Of a stretch of DNA of 64,000 bases, positions 12,616 to 23,755 are shown one piece after another. Position 1 is the first letter of the stretch. Every line of letters starts with the position of its first letter. The notes under the pieces are model-generated. The model was not told the DNA's origin. It did no database searches and saw nothing but the letters and a program-made list of their open reading frames with translations. Position numbers and translations under genes: made by a program. The DNA is from Heliocidaris tuberculata (lineage: Eukaryota > Echinodermata > Echinoidea > Camarodonta > Echinometridae): assembly GCA_025618425.1 (NCBI GenBank), contig CM046842.1:23983792-24047791 (forward strand). Direction: 5' to 3'.

Positions 12616-12618
12616 CCT

Positions 12619-12660
<42 letters not shown>
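12353..12660 (+). repeat. (CT)n/C-run pyrimidine tract
   Basis: Four (CT)n blocks alternate with C8-C10 runs. The motif order C-run then (CT)n recurs, as if a C(n)(CT)n cassette had been duplicated at about 115 bp spacing (12352, 12465 and 12585). Confidence 0.9.
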
Positions 12661-12663
<3 letters not shown>

Positions 12664-12924
12664 GCTTACCAGTCACTAAAACCAAAACACTATACCTAAA
12701 CCATCTCCCCACGTCTATCGTGTTAACGCATCATTACATTGCGATCTTGGAGGTAAAAGCTGTACACTTGGAGGCTGTATATAACTGGTATTACTGTACA
12801 ATCTGAGTGTCCTCCTCTCTCTCGTAGGTAACTGGGTATCTAATCGCCCGGCCTAATCCGTTGTAATGGCGGGGAAATTAAGTTAAGCAGTGGATATAGG
12901 ATAACACAGCCATGCTGCTGAGAT
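12661..12924. other. Unique spacer
   Basis: Ordinary sequence between two simple-repeat blocks. No feature is supported. Confidence 0.5.
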
Positions 12925-13290
12925 TATCTGTCTATCTATCTATCTATCTATCGGTCTATCTATCTATCTTTATATACTCCCTTTATCTCTCTTTATCTGA
13001 GTATTTTTTCACCTATTTATCTTCATCTTTCTGTTTCATATCTATACAAACAGTATATTAATCCAGAGATTATATTGACTTGTTGATATAGATGATTATG
13101 TCTATCAATTTATCTATATATGTCTATTCTATCAATCTATATTTCTATTTGATATTATCTTATATGTATCTATACACCTATTATCTATACAAACCTATAA
13201 CTTAACCATCCAGGCTATCTAGTTTTTCTTTATCTTTATCTAATCTATCTGTATTTATTTATCTAATTATCTATCTAATTTATCTATATC
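12925..13290 (+). repeat. TCTA tetranucleotide tract and its decayed surround
   Basis: A short (TCTA)n array at 12928-12968 is followed by about 300 bases unusually rich in TCTAT/ATCTA words, probably a decayed extension. Confidence 0.8.
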
Positions 13291-13734
13291 TTGTTATATT
13301 ATGGGTCTATATCTTCATGCATGTGCTGTTTTGGAACCAACATTTTATTCATCTCTATGATATGTTTGTCTAACTTATTTTTTCTACCAAATTTATCTAT
13401 ATCCTTTTATCTAGCAATCCGTGTTATGCATTTCTATAAGAATATATTTATTATCCATGATATAGATCTGTATAATGTTTGCAAGTATTTGCATACATCT
13501 ATGTCTCTATAAGTAAGGCTACCTATCTACAGCAATTAATTTCCCTTTTTTCCTCGCTCTCTTTAACCGATTTCTTTTCGATTCTCTTTATTTCACCCTT
13601 CTTTGTTCTTCCTCTTTTCTTCCAGACAGTTTTCCTCTTACACCTCTTTTCCCACCTTAGTTCAGAAAGCCCTCTTTATGACGAACGAAAAAAAAAATCT
13701 CAAAAAGAAACCACCAGGCATTTTCTCTCCTGAT
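13291..13734. other. T-rich intergenic DNA, no gene seen
   Basis: TCTAT words fade out and a pyrimidine-biased segment follows. The short frames are rich in S, F and L because of that bias. Confidence 0.55.
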
Positions 13735-14050
13735 AACCCTACACCGCTTGTGGCGGGCGAAACACATTAGGGCATGCCAGCGCATTCGGTTTCACCGCGC
13801 CCGGCGTTGGTAGCCCTCCATAATGGGGTTAAAAGCTAGTGGAAAATGGGGTCCGTTTTCCTCCGCGTTTCTGCTTCGCTTGGTGACTGCGCATTCGCGG
13901 GCGCTCAAGGCAGAGGCAATGGTTAAAGAAAGAAAGATTTATTAGGGGTCAGTAAAGTGTTATTCTATCTTTCTCCGCGGTAATCTAAGGATGGGTCCAT
14001 CATGCCCGCTGTGTGAGTGGGAATTAATCTAATGGCAGGAGTAACAATGT
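13735..14050. other. GC-richer island, function unknown
   Basis: 13740-13925 holds GGCGGGCG, CCGCGCCCGGCG and CGCGGGCGCTC, and 13975-14030 is also mixed. It stands out from the AT-rich neighbours and is not repeated in the window. No coding frame of useful length crosses it. Candidate regulatory module. Confidence 0.35.
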
Positions 14051-14600
14051 AGAATTAATAGGATAACAGTAAATCTACCGGTAACTTACGACTGAGCAAA
14101 AAGGGAAAACTGAAATAATTGCAATAAGCCATTGAGTTGAATGTGAAGGAAGAATTAGGAGTGTGAAATTTAGATACTTAACTATGAGCTTAATACACTC
14201 CAAATTAGATATAAACATGTTTTAAAGCACATTTTCATAATCTAAACTTATTTTCAAATCCGTAATCAGAAATAATAGGAACCACAACAAATAGAAACAA
14301 GAGAAATTAAAGTGTTCCCAATTGCTATACTTCAAAGAACAAAACACTGTTATCTAAATCTTGAACAGATATTCAAAATATTTTCAGATATTAAAAAAAA
14401 GACTTTGCTTATTTAGCCATGCGGTTCGGGTTATAATAATTATGAATTAAATGGTTTTTAAAAAAGTATAAGTATGCTGATACCAGTGTTTTTTAATTTG
14501 TTTATTTATTTATTTTAATTATTATGATAGTTTTATTGAGACATGGATCTGTGGACATTTTTCAGGTGGTTTGGATATATACAATGAATAAATAGGTGCA
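14051..14600. other. AT-rich intergenic DNA, no gene seen
   Basis: Unique AT-rich sequence with a short TTTATT tract near 14498-14520. Confidence 0.6.
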
Positions 14601-14601
14601 A

Positions 14602-14722
14602 TTATGTTATGTTATGTTATGTTATGTTATGTTATGTTATGTTATGTTATGTTATGTTATGTTATGTTATGTTATGTTATGTTATGTATGTTATGTTATG
14701 CTATGATATGTTATATTATGTA
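14602..14722 (+). repeat. (TTATG)n pentanucleotide array
   Basis: About 20 nearly perfect 5-bp units, then four diverged units ending at about 14722. It is the only pentanucleotide array of this kind in the window. Confidence 0.95.
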
Positions 14723-15189
14723 TCCCCCTCCCATCTCAGGCCACAGGCTTTTTAGGGTGTTAGATCCTCACACTTTTTGATGTATGTGTTAACTCATGAA
14801 ATTTTCATGAAAAAAATAAATTGAATGTAACTGGAATTTGAACAAGAAAACAAACTGATGCCCCTCTAGACAGCATAATTCATCAGATTTCAGTGTTATA
14901 ATTACGAATAAAACCATAAAATTATTCGTGAATTTCTATGTTAATTTATACAAAATCAAATAGATAAAATACAGATATTAATAATTACAACCATACTAAT
15001 GAACTTTATGATAGCACATGAAGAGAGTCCGAAAAATAAAAACGGAGATAGAGAAAATCGTTTTTTCATGCATCACAAGAAAAAGAATTGTGCATAAAAT
15101 TAAAATTTATGAATCTCTTTCCCATATCAATCACATACGATAGTCAAAACCTATGAGTATGACTGAAACGTGGGAATATGTATTTTTCA
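14723..15189. other. AT-rich intergenic DNA, no gene seen
   Basis: Unique AT-rich sequence; nothing recognised. Confidence 0.6.
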
Positions 15190-15459
15190 GAGAGCTTTTT
15201 TTTTTCTTTCTTTCTTTCTTTCTTCTGGTATAGGAGTTAACTTAACAAGGCGACTGTGGGAATGGGGGAAAAACAAGCTTCAGTGATTCTGGAGATAAAA
15301 AGAGAGCAAAAAAACGATATGAATAGAAACGCGTTGAACACAGGGATAGTGAGAGATAAAAAGAGATAGCGGGAGAGATATTTAGTGAGAAAAAAAATAT
15401 GAGAGGTATAAAAGACAGACAGCGGGAGAAAGAGGAAAATGGGGGGAAAATATATGCAT

Positions 15460-15492
<33 letters not shown>

Positions 15493-16115
15493 GAAGGAGA
15501 AAGAGAGAGAAGATAATAATGGTAAAGAAAAAAAAAGTAACAATTTTATGGAAACAGGTACAGAGATAGATTATGAGAGAGAGAGAGAGAGACTTAGTGA
15601 GAATGAAGTACAACAGATAGAGGGGATGGAGTGAGAGGAAGAGAGAGAGGGGAGTGGAGAGAGGCAAAAATTGAGAGAAAGATAAATATACAGAAAAGAG
15701 GGAAAAGATATATTAAGAGAAAGTGGGAAATGAAGTTAAAGGGAATGAGTATACAGGGAAAGGATATCCAATTCCAAAGACTGTTGTAAGGCAATGGTAG
15801 GGAGAGAGAGAGGGGGGGGGGGGGGGGAGAAAGAAATGGGAGAGGGGAGAAAACGGAAAGAGGTACAATAAATGAGAGAGAGGGAGATAGAGAGGGTGGA
15901 GACTGGGAGAAAATGCAGGTAAGATTCTAGAGAGAGGTGAAATAAAAGGGAGACAGGGAGAAATAAGAGAGAGAGAGAGAGAGAGGAAAACTCATAGACA
16001 TGGTAGAGGGAGAGATTTCTGGAGATAAAGAGAGAGAGGTACTATAAAAGAGAAACAGAACAAGAGATGGAGATGGAGAGAGAGAGAGAGAGAGAAAGAA
16101 AAAGAAAATGAGAGA
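15190..16115 (-). repeat. Long purine-rich (GA) domain
   Basis: After a (CTTT)n tract at 15200-15222, roughly 900 bases are GA-biased. There are (GA)n blocks at about 15461-15500, 15577-15592, 15968-15985 and 16076-16096, and a G17 run near 15811-15827. The complementary frames (S, L and F rich, up to 141 residues) reflect that bias. Confidence 0.85.
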
Positions 16116-16129
16116 TAGGAAGGCCAGGG

Positions 16130-16340
16130 TAAGCATGAAAGGGCCGAGGGAAAGCAGGAGAGGCAACGGTATCGATCCAGCTATATGCAATCGATGTTTC
16201 CATGGCAACCGGCGTGCGAGCTTTCACGGGCAAATGGCCCAGTCAGCATCTGGAAGGGTTAGAAACGCGAGCGGCCTTCCGCAGGGTCGGGGAGCGCTGG
16301 CGACGGCTAGGCCCCCGTGCGTTATAGCGAGTTATGCTCA
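16130..16340. promoter_or_regulatory. GC-richer candidate regulatory module with ATCGAT pair and X-box
   Basis: This island has two ATCGAT words (16171-16176 and 16190-16195). The second directly abuts GTTTCCATGGCAAC (16196-16209), a full match in spacing and nearly in sequence to the RFX X-box palindrome. ATCGAT is the core of known ONECUT sites. The island is flanked by purine and pyrimidine low-complexity DNA. An 83-residue open frame crosses it without a recognisable domain. Enhancer function is inference. Confidence 0.35.
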
Positions 16341-16344
16341 GCTC

Positions 16345-16620
16345 TTTTTATTTTTTTAAAACTAATGCTTAGCAATGCTCAGTGCGACTGCGAATTCTCC
16401 CTCCCCCCCCCCCCCCTCGCTTCCCTGTTTTCTACTCCTTTCTATCGCGTTGAATGTCTCTTTTCTTTCTATCTCTAGTGCTCCATCCTTCTCTTTCCAT
16501 TTCCTTTCTTTCTATGCCTCTCTCTCTCTCTCTCTCTCTCTATTTTCTGTTAGTTATATCCCCCATCTCCCCCCCCCCCCCCCCCCTTATCCTCGGATTC
16601 TCTATGTGCAGATCATAAGT
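16345..16620 (+). repeat. C-run and (CT)n tracts
   Basis: C runs near 16402-16416 and 16569-16586 bracket a (CT)n tract at about 16518-16540. Confidence 0.85.
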
Positions 16621-18059
16621 GTGCCTTAAACACAACAAATGCTAGGGTAAAGCTCGAAATTACTTTCGGTATATCATGCTATTCTCCTTTAGTTAAATTT
16701 TCAGTATAGCTAAAAAGAAAAAATAGCATTAAAAAAAAAACCAATTGTACACTTATGCAGCAGACGACATTTTCGGTAATTCCACATCTTATGTTTATAG
16801 ATGTGTGATAGTCTACATGGTGTCACGGTGTAGTGGATGTGTTGTAGCCTACGTGGATCGACATGCCTTTGTGTGATCGCAAGCACGCAATAACAGATCC
16901 AGGAAGTGAAGGGGGGGGGGGGGAAGGGTCAACCCTCGGTCAAACTAAAGGCTGCCTTATTTTAATACCCACCGGGGTACGATAAAAACATGTACTTCTT
17001 CGGCTTGCTTGCCAGCAATAGACCGGTTTACTAATTTGTTTATGCATAGGCCTACATGTACTTCTTGAACAAAGGTTTCTCTTGGCGATTCAAAAGCTTG
17101 CCCGACATAGCAACAACTAACGTATGCAAGAATAATTTCCATCCTTAGAGATGCCTTTAGGCATATATAGCAGGGGCACTAAATAGTTGGTAACTAAGGA
17201 TTCTGGAGAGAAACTTTAGTAAACATGTCTATTGAGAATCATAGTTCTAATGACATGAGTAGTAAAGTCTAATGACGTCCGAATAAAACACAACAAGAAC
17301 AATAAAAAGTCTCAACTAATTTTGGCGGAAGTAGACCTATTTCTAAAGGAAATTAGGGAATCTCGATGTTGTGAGAAAGATATTTTGAGGTGATCCGACA
17401 TTTCCTATAGGCTACCTTTCCCTCTGGGCTTTATTTTCGCCGCAGGTTATGGAGTAAGTGCTTTGGCTGCGATTTTGATTTAGGTTCGGCTGAACTTAGG
17501 GTTAGGATTGGGTATAGTGCTTGATCTAATGTTGAAGTTAAGATTCAGTTAATGAATTGTGCATGTGTCGCACAGTCCTCTCTTATCGTGCCATCACTCG
17601 TATATTTTTGGACACAGTCTCTAGATCGTGGCGACTGTCTAGCTGGCCTACAAAAGCCATCACGCCTCTCCCGCGAGGGGTACACAGCCTTTAACACACG
17701 CGTGCTTACGCATAATATGACATCTAGCAAGGAATAACAAAGTAGACATTCGGTTTGTCTGTGTTACCTGCTACGTGAGTCGTAATCATATACTAATGGC
17801 TTTTTGACATTGCTATTGTACACACCCCATTAAACAGCGATGTCTCTTTCCTTCAAAACAGTGGCAAGATATGGTCTTAAAGGGCTCGTTGAGTTATCGT
17901 AAAGATGAAAATGGTTTGTGAACCTAATCATTCTTTCGATTCTTTTGTAAAAAAAAAAATGTCTTAGTAGAAATGATGTATAAAAAGTATTGTTTTTGAA
18001 GCGCCCTCTTTGTCAGAATTAATACAAATATATGTAGCTTAAAACTTTGGACCAAATAT
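16621..18059. other. Intergenic, mostly unique
   Basis: A G12 run lies near 16911-16922. 17480-17550 has TTAGGGTTAGG and GTTGAAGTTAAG words like the interior of the element at 28476-28691, so it may be a decayed relative. 17600-17700 is CpG-bearing. No gene is seen. Confidence 0.5.
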
Positions 18060-18350
18060 TGTTGTGTAGTTCCGTATACTTATATCTGTGTGTCGTGCTA
18101 TTCGCTCTAGAAGATCCCCTTCAAGAATGAGGAAATTCCTTATATTATCGATGATTTGAAAGCCTCACAATACACAATTATTCTTGTGTACTATAATCAA
18201 CTTTTCCCAACAACTTCTAGTTTCTTTTGAAATGCTATCGCCTGACGAGTACTCACCTTTCTATTTAAATAACTTTTTGAAGCCTGAAATTCTTGTTAAT
18301 GTGCAACGTTGTATACATATATACAGTGTGTACCTATAAATTTCAAAGAT
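18060..18350 (+). repeat. Dispersed repeat family A, copy 1
   Basis: Shares an ordered series of short blocks with 35325-35745 and 60555-60940: CCTCA, ACACAATTAT, TGTACTAT(A)TAATCAA-like, ACTTCTA and GACGAG. Divergence is high and no terminal repeats or coding capacity are visible, so the class is unknown. Confidence 0.5.
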
Positions 18351-18522
18351 CTCACTCCAGGGAGTACGATTAGAAAGAAAACTACTTTTTCGTAGAATTA
18401 TATCGACAATATGATAATATTGATTTTGGCTCATGATTGGCTCATGAAAGATGTCATTTGTCATTCTACAACAAATCTAAGATTATATGAAAACTACCCC
18501 CAAAAACAGTTCATTGTGTTCA
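18351..18522. other. Unique spacer
   Basis: Ordinary sequence between two repeats. Confidence 0.4.
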
Positions 18523-18613
18523 GGAGGCGTGATGGCTCAGTCATAGAGCAGCGGTCATGTATCCGGAAGGTTCCGGGTTCGAAACAAACTCGACACGCTA
18601 GTGCCCTTTTTTT
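18523..18613 (+). mobile_element. tRNA-derived SINE
   Basis: Pol III promoter boxes are visible: a tRNA A-box in GATGGCTCAGTCATAGAGC and a B-box in GGGTTCGAAAC. GGCGTG near the start can pair with CACGC near 18595. The T-stem partner is degenerate and the sequence ends in T7, as expected of a Pol III unit. This identifies a SINE head rather than a functional tRNA. Confidence 0.65.
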
Positions 18614-19147
18614 AAAGTATTAATCCTAATTTGAAGTCCCTATAGGATAAGGCTTAAATGCGCAATAGTATATTTACTTACTTTATTGTTATAAAGCAGT
18701 CAGGCTAAGTAAATTTTCATAAATTTTCACTATTTTCAGTCGTGTTTTGGAGAAAATGTTTCAACCGTAGAAAGCAGTGCTTTAACATCTTACTTAGATA
18801 ACATTAAATAAATAAATAAATAAAAAAAATAAATAAATAATCGAGAGTTGCAATCAAAGGTTAAACATTTACCCTTTTTACTCGAATGGATACGGGCTAA
18901 GGTTAACTTTTGATAGATTTCATGTTAGAAAGAGCGGAAATCATTTCCGGTTCCGATACTGTCTCTCTTCTCTTCTTTTTTTCTCCAATTTACCGTGTTA
19001 TTCAGTGTTTTCTTAAGTCTTTTTTCCCTGTATTTTAGGACAGTGTGTCTTTGTCTATCTTTGTCACTGCCGGTTTGTCAGATCTTTTGAAAGTGTCACT
19101 TCTCCGAGACTTTTCACCTTTTATCACACTCAATTCCGTTACGACTC

Positions 19148-19149
<2 letters not shown>
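18614..19149. other. Intergenic, no gene seen
   Basis: Unique AT-rich DNA with an (AAAT)n tract at about 18806-18840. Confidence 0.6.
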
Positions 19150-19193
<44 letters not shown>

Positions 19194-19270
19194 CTCTGTG
19201 TCTCTTGTGCTGTCTTGCACTCTTTCTTAATGTCTCTCCATCTTCTGTCAGTCATACTACAACATACTAC

Positions 19271-19311
<41 letters not shown>

Positions 19312-19335
19312 CCCCTCTCCCCTCTCTCCCTCACC

Positions 19336-19367
<32 letters not shown>

Positions 19368-19377
19368 GCCTCCCTTC

Positions 19378-19432
<55 letters not shown>
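19150..19432 (+). repeat. Long (CT)n tract
   Basis: Three (CT)n blocks (about 19150-19188, 19276-19306 and 19322-19432), separated by unique or CCCT-containing sequence. The S/L-rich frames are repeat-driven. Confidence 0.95.
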
Positions 19433-19434
<2 letters not shown>

Positions 19435-20197
19435 ATATCATTGTATCTTCGCCTCAGTTCACTCCCTATAAGCTCTACTTACCTCCCCACTTTTCGATCT
19501 GTCCCTCGGTCATGTCAAGTTACTATGGATCATGACACTTTCGCTCTTCTGCTTACCCATTGACTTTAGCCCCCCTTCTCAATTATTTGCCCAATACTTC
19601 TCGATGAGTTTCGAGACGTGAGACGGGGACGTTATGTACATACCACTCTCATCCTGGCCGGCCGAGTCTTCGGTAGGCGGGTCCACGGCTTTGTACGACG
19701 TCCCAACGATGGAGTATTAAAAAAAATAATGGTAATGCATTTCACTGTACACGTTTGGTTCAATAATGATGCGTTCTTTTTTGTTTATATAATTCTTTTC
19801 ATTATCTTTATCTTTGATATGTAAATTTATGACATTGTTTTATGTTTATCATTGAATCGATAGCTATCATGTATATAGTAGCAGAAAATAAATAGAATAA
19901 AAAGCTAGAGAGAAAGAGAGAGAGAGGGGGTATAAGAAAAAGGCCTTGTCCATATCACTGCATATTATGTCACTTTTTTCCTATTATTGATTGTTAAAAG
20001 AAATAACCAAAAATTATAGAGCTTTTTAAAACAGCAATGATTGGCGACAGAGTCAGTACAAATGATAATTTAAAAGGGTTTTTTTTTGGGGGGGGGGGGT
20101 TGTTTGTTTTGTTTTGTTTTTCACTTTCTTTCTTTATTAATGAATAAGAAATAATTAGCAAAAACTTGAAAATTCAATTGTTCATTTTATTACTCAG
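19433..20197. other. Intergenic, no gene seen
   Basis: Unique sequence with a short GA tract near 19907-19928, ATCGAT at 19856, and a T9G12-type junction near 20083-20099. Confidence 0.6.
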
Positions 20198-20289
20198 CAG
20201 TGGCGGAGATGTGTTATGCAATTCTTTTCATCGGGGGGGGGGGCATCTATTTTTATCCCCCCCCCCCATGAAAAGAATTTCCGCCCTTG
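20198..20289. mobile_element. Short hairpin MITE with G11/C11 stem
   Basis: The ends CAGTGGCGGA and TCCGCCCTTG are imperfect inverted repeats. Inside, AATTCTTTTCAT (20220-20231) pairs with ATGAAAAGAATT (20268-20279). Eleven G (20233-20243) face eleven C (20257-20267) across a 13-base loop. The equal G and C run lengths support origin as one hairpin. No coding capacity. Confidence 0.65.
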
Positions 20290-21480
20290 ATCCTCATCCA
20301 TACTTTTATTTATTTATTTGTCATTTCTAAATCCACAAAAGAGGTGTACACTTTTTTGTTAATGACACTATATATGGAAAACTGACAGTCGGATAGACAG
20401 CTTTCCTATATTAGAAAATTACGAATGGCTTTAAAAGAAAGAAAAAAAATCCTGATCGATTGATTAGAGCTACCGCGCGCAGATTTCGTTTTAAGTGCTT
20501 TTTTGAAATTCTATACTGTTTGATCTGTACGGTACGTACCAACGGTGCAGCGGTGTGTGATAAAACCAAAGAGTTGCGGCTAGCTGCGGGGAGAGCAGTG
20601 AGCGCTAATTATCATCCTCGTTTTAGGAAAACGGCAAATTTGCACTGTGCACAGTGTCATTTTTGTGATGTGTTTTCCTATAATGTACTCGTCAGTCTCA
20701 TTTCTTTAGGAAATTTTATTTTCTTTACAAGCTTAAAATTTTCTACCGTAGATATTACCGGGAATTCAAATATTTAAATGTAAAATGAAGTTTCGTTTCA
20801 ATGTCATTTGTGTTCAACCATTTTAAAGTATGCATGAATTAAATGTTACACTCATGGTGATAAATATGCTATTTATGAATATTATTTCAATTTGGACTAC
20901 TTGTTTCCGGCAGTAATAAAGGTGATAATTTGACGAATAAAACTTCACCTCTTTGTACGTTTCAGTGCAACTTGTGCATGCATTTTTGGAGGTGAGGGTG
21001 GGGGGGGGGGGGGGGGGTACCATGACCTATCAAACTTATTATTACAGATTTATCTATTTCTCTATGAAAACGAAAACAATAACACCCTTTCCAACAAAAA
21101 AAATGATAGTATTTATATAGCCAATCGGTATTGCCACTCAGACAAATTACACAAACTTGATATAAATGTTGAAACAACAGTGGCTAAATTGCTTTATCAA
21201 AAAAGCAACAAGGTATAGTGTAAAAACAAAATTAGGAGAGAAGAGAAGAGGCCAAAATTTAGGTTAAAAGTAGGGTGCCATTTCAGCCAAGAGATTTTAT
21301 CGAATTTGTCTCCAATTTTTTCCCGCCAATTCGCTGACTAACGATGATTGGCAGTCGAACGCCAGCGGTTTCCCTTTTCTTTTCTCCAAAAACCCGTAAA
21401 TATGTTTAGGGAATTTTACTCCACCGTAATTGGGAAAACTCTTGAGAAAATGTTATTTGGCTAATAATACTGCCCGGGCA
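20290..21480. other. Intergenic, no gene seen
   Basis: GC-richer at 20465-20650, where a 105-residue frame has no recognisable domain. ATCGAT lies at 20455. A G17 run lies at about 21000-21017. The rest is unique and AT-rich. Confidence 0.55.
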
Positions 21481-21544
21481 AACTTTGGAAGGTGAGAAGG
21501 ACGATGTTTCAGAGAGAAGAAGGAGAGAGATGAAACAAGAAAGG

Positions 21545-21575
<31 letters not shown>

Positions 21576-21600
21576 AGAAAGGAGAGAAGAGAAGATGATA
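21481..21600 (-). repeat. GA-rich tract
   Basis: (GA)n with a G10 run near 21566-21575. Confidence 0.85.
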
Positions 21601-22354
21601 TTCTATGAGCATGATGAGACTTTTAGAGATGATAAAAGAGAGTATTCATTACACTAGTCATCAGGTAAACACTGAAATATAGACGAATAGTAATATTCCA
21701 TTTCCTCTTCGTTGTTTTAATGAAACAGAAATCTACATCTATATCATTTGCTATGCAATACAGTGTATAATGCGAACGGATGTAAAGGTTCAATTTGCCA
21801 TGCGATCCTCTGTGATCATGAATGTTTTGTTGTATAAATCCAATACTTAATTTCTAGATATATCAAGGCAGGTATACGCTTTGAATATGTAAATGCTACG
21901 AAAGTAATGACCTATTTTTGCTATTTTAGTTAGGACGACAGATATATAAAATGTTATACAAAGACATAATGCATAAGGGCGAATTTTGAGAACAATTCAA
22001 TTTATGTCTGAAATGAAATGCAGCTAATGCAGTTTTCTTTTCATTGGAATGCACCACTAGTTCTGATATTCAGTGGAACATATGGTACGCGAAATGCATG
22101 ATAAACTGAAACATAGTAGTTTTAAATCTTTTTAAAATCTGTCTTCAAGCGCTACTTGTTTCATTCTCGATAAATTGATGTACACAATCCAAGGTTTACA
22201 ATGTTTAATCTCTTGTCAAACACATGGAAAGTGCATCTTAACCTCAAAACAGTTCGCCACGTGACACGTATTTGCAGATCAAAGAATTCGATAAAATCCC
22301 GCCTCCTTTGATCAACATACGTTCGGAATAATGCGCAGACGACATTCGGCATAT
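21601..22354. other. AT-rich intergenic DNA, no gene seen
   Basis: Unique sequence; nothing recognised. Confidence 0.6.
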
Positions 22355-22470
22355 TTTGATATCGATCGCAGGCGATTCACAAGACGACCACTTTCTCGGG
22401 TATGGATTAATCGATAGCTCCACGTGCCATATCTCCAGCACAGAGGAAAAGGCGATATCGATCACAGCAG
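22355..22470. promoter_or_regulatory. Triple ATCGAT cluster (candidate ONECUT-responsive element)
   Basis: ATCGAT occurs at 22361-22366, 22410-22415 and 22457-22462, spaced 49 and 47 bp. CACGTG lies between them at about 22420. ATCGAT is the core of known ONECUT1/2/3 sites. The phrase TATGGATTAATCGAT here also occurs at 24652, at the right edge of the satellite array, so part of the block may belong to a repeat. Confidence 0.35.
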
Positions 22471-23160
22471 AATCGTTCAAAGTGAATCTTAAAGGCGGAG
22501 TGAGAAAAAATTTGATGCTAAGGAAAGGACTGACATAGAAGGAGGGGGGAAAAAATTACTTGTTTGAAATCCATGTAAGGCCTAATGTGATTAATGTTGT
22601 GTATTTTAGTTTCAAGTACGACATGTGTTCTTTCTGTCTTAGGATGGAAATAACAAAAAACGTAATTATTGTTTGGATCTCATGTTCAGAACTTTTATCC
22701 TCCCCAAGTAACATTCTCCAAAAAAAATCTCTGACCATCCTCTTAGGGGATGGATTCCCCCCCCCCCCCCCCACTTTGCTTTAGACATGCAGCCCCCTCC
22801 CACCCCACACACACACGCGCGCACACACACGAACACACCCTAACCAACACGGACAAGAAAATCTTGTTTACCAATTAAAAATTGTAGGTATTAATGAAAC
22901 TACGCTACATCTTAATTCAACTTCATTCTATTACATTTTTTTTTAACGTTTGAAGAATCATAATCAATAAAAACCGAGAGTGCAGATAATCATTTCACGC
23001 CATGGCTTTCCCTCAGATATACACTGAAAGATTATAACGACACTTTTATATTCTTTTCTTGTATTTTTATAAATACGCTTAGTTTTATCATTCATGGGGT
23101 ACCAAAGTTATTATGGTGTGCAGCTTGTAATACAAGAACTATGTCCTGCCTTCAGCATGA
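22471..23160. other. Intergenic, no gene seen
   Basis: C16 run near 22758-22773 and a (CA)n tract at about 22805-22838. Otherwise unique AT-rich sequence. Confidence 0.6.
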
Positions 23161-23166
23161 TATCTG

Positions 23167-23297
23167 GGCCCCGTAATACAAATCTTAGCGATTGATCGTA
23201 CGACTGATTTTTGCGATTAATTGCAAACAGTGATCAATGCAGCCAACCTTAAAAACTCAATCGTACGATCAATCGCTAAGCTTTGTGTTACCTGCCC
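23167..23297. mobile_element. Palindromic GGCCC-ended MITE
   Basis: Arms of about 43 bp begin GGCCCCGTAATACAAA and end TTTGTGTTACCTGCCC. They share the exact inner block CTTAGCGATTGATCGTACGA in inverted orientation. The element is flanked by CTG on both sides (23164-23166 and 23298-23300), a likely 3-bp target duplication. No coding capacity. Confidence 0.7.
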
Positions 23298-23309
23298 CTG
23301 GACCAGAGC

Positions 23310-23345
23310 TGCCTATATAACGATGCAACGCTGATGACGTCATAA
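23310..23345 (+). promoter_or_regulatory. TATATAA and palindromic CRE TGACGTCA
   Basis: TATATAA lies at 23314-23320 and the perfect cAMP-response-type palindrome TGACGTCA at 23334-23341. Order and spacing are not those of a standard promoter and no exon follows, so this is only a motif note. Confidence 0.2.
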
Positions 23346-23364
23346 AAGACATCCCTGTAAATCG

Positions 23365-23547
23365 ACAGCCCACGAGGCCTAAGAAGGTTGTTTGTGTAAT
23401 GGTCTGTGTGTCTCGCGTGAACCATAAATAATAATTTTTCAGAAGACCCGCAAAACAAACAATGTCAGTATTAGGCTGTCGGTCTTGGAGGCTATCGGTC
23501 TTGTTGGCTTTCGCTCTCGAGGGTTGTCGGCCTCGTGGGCTGTAGCC
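23365..23547. repeat. 16-bp minisatellite with a 15-bp inverted partner
   Basis: From 23474, four and a half 16-bp units follow the pattern GGCTNTCGGTCTNGNN. Unit starts are 23474, 23490, 23506, 23522 and 23538. The last part, GGCCTCGTGGGCTGT (23529-23543), is the exact reverse complement of 23365-23379. Confidence 0.7.
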
Positions 23548-23755
23548 CTGTCGGAATCCTGAGCATGCCTCAGCACCCTTGTATTAAGACGATGAATTAA
23601 CCACAGAGTGAATGTTTTTGTTTGATTTCATCAGCCCGATGCCGATTGAAAATGGCCCAATGGCAACTTTTTCCTTGGACAAGAACCCCGGACAATTCCC
23701 CGGACAATTACCATCTAGGACAAGAAACTAATAGGTAGTTATCCGACGAGTAACC

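Noticed and set aside
15242..16233. S/L/F-rich minus-strand frames up to 141 residues, some resembling membrane segments
   Set aside because: Produced by GA-rich DNA read on the complement; hydrophobicity is a bias artefact.
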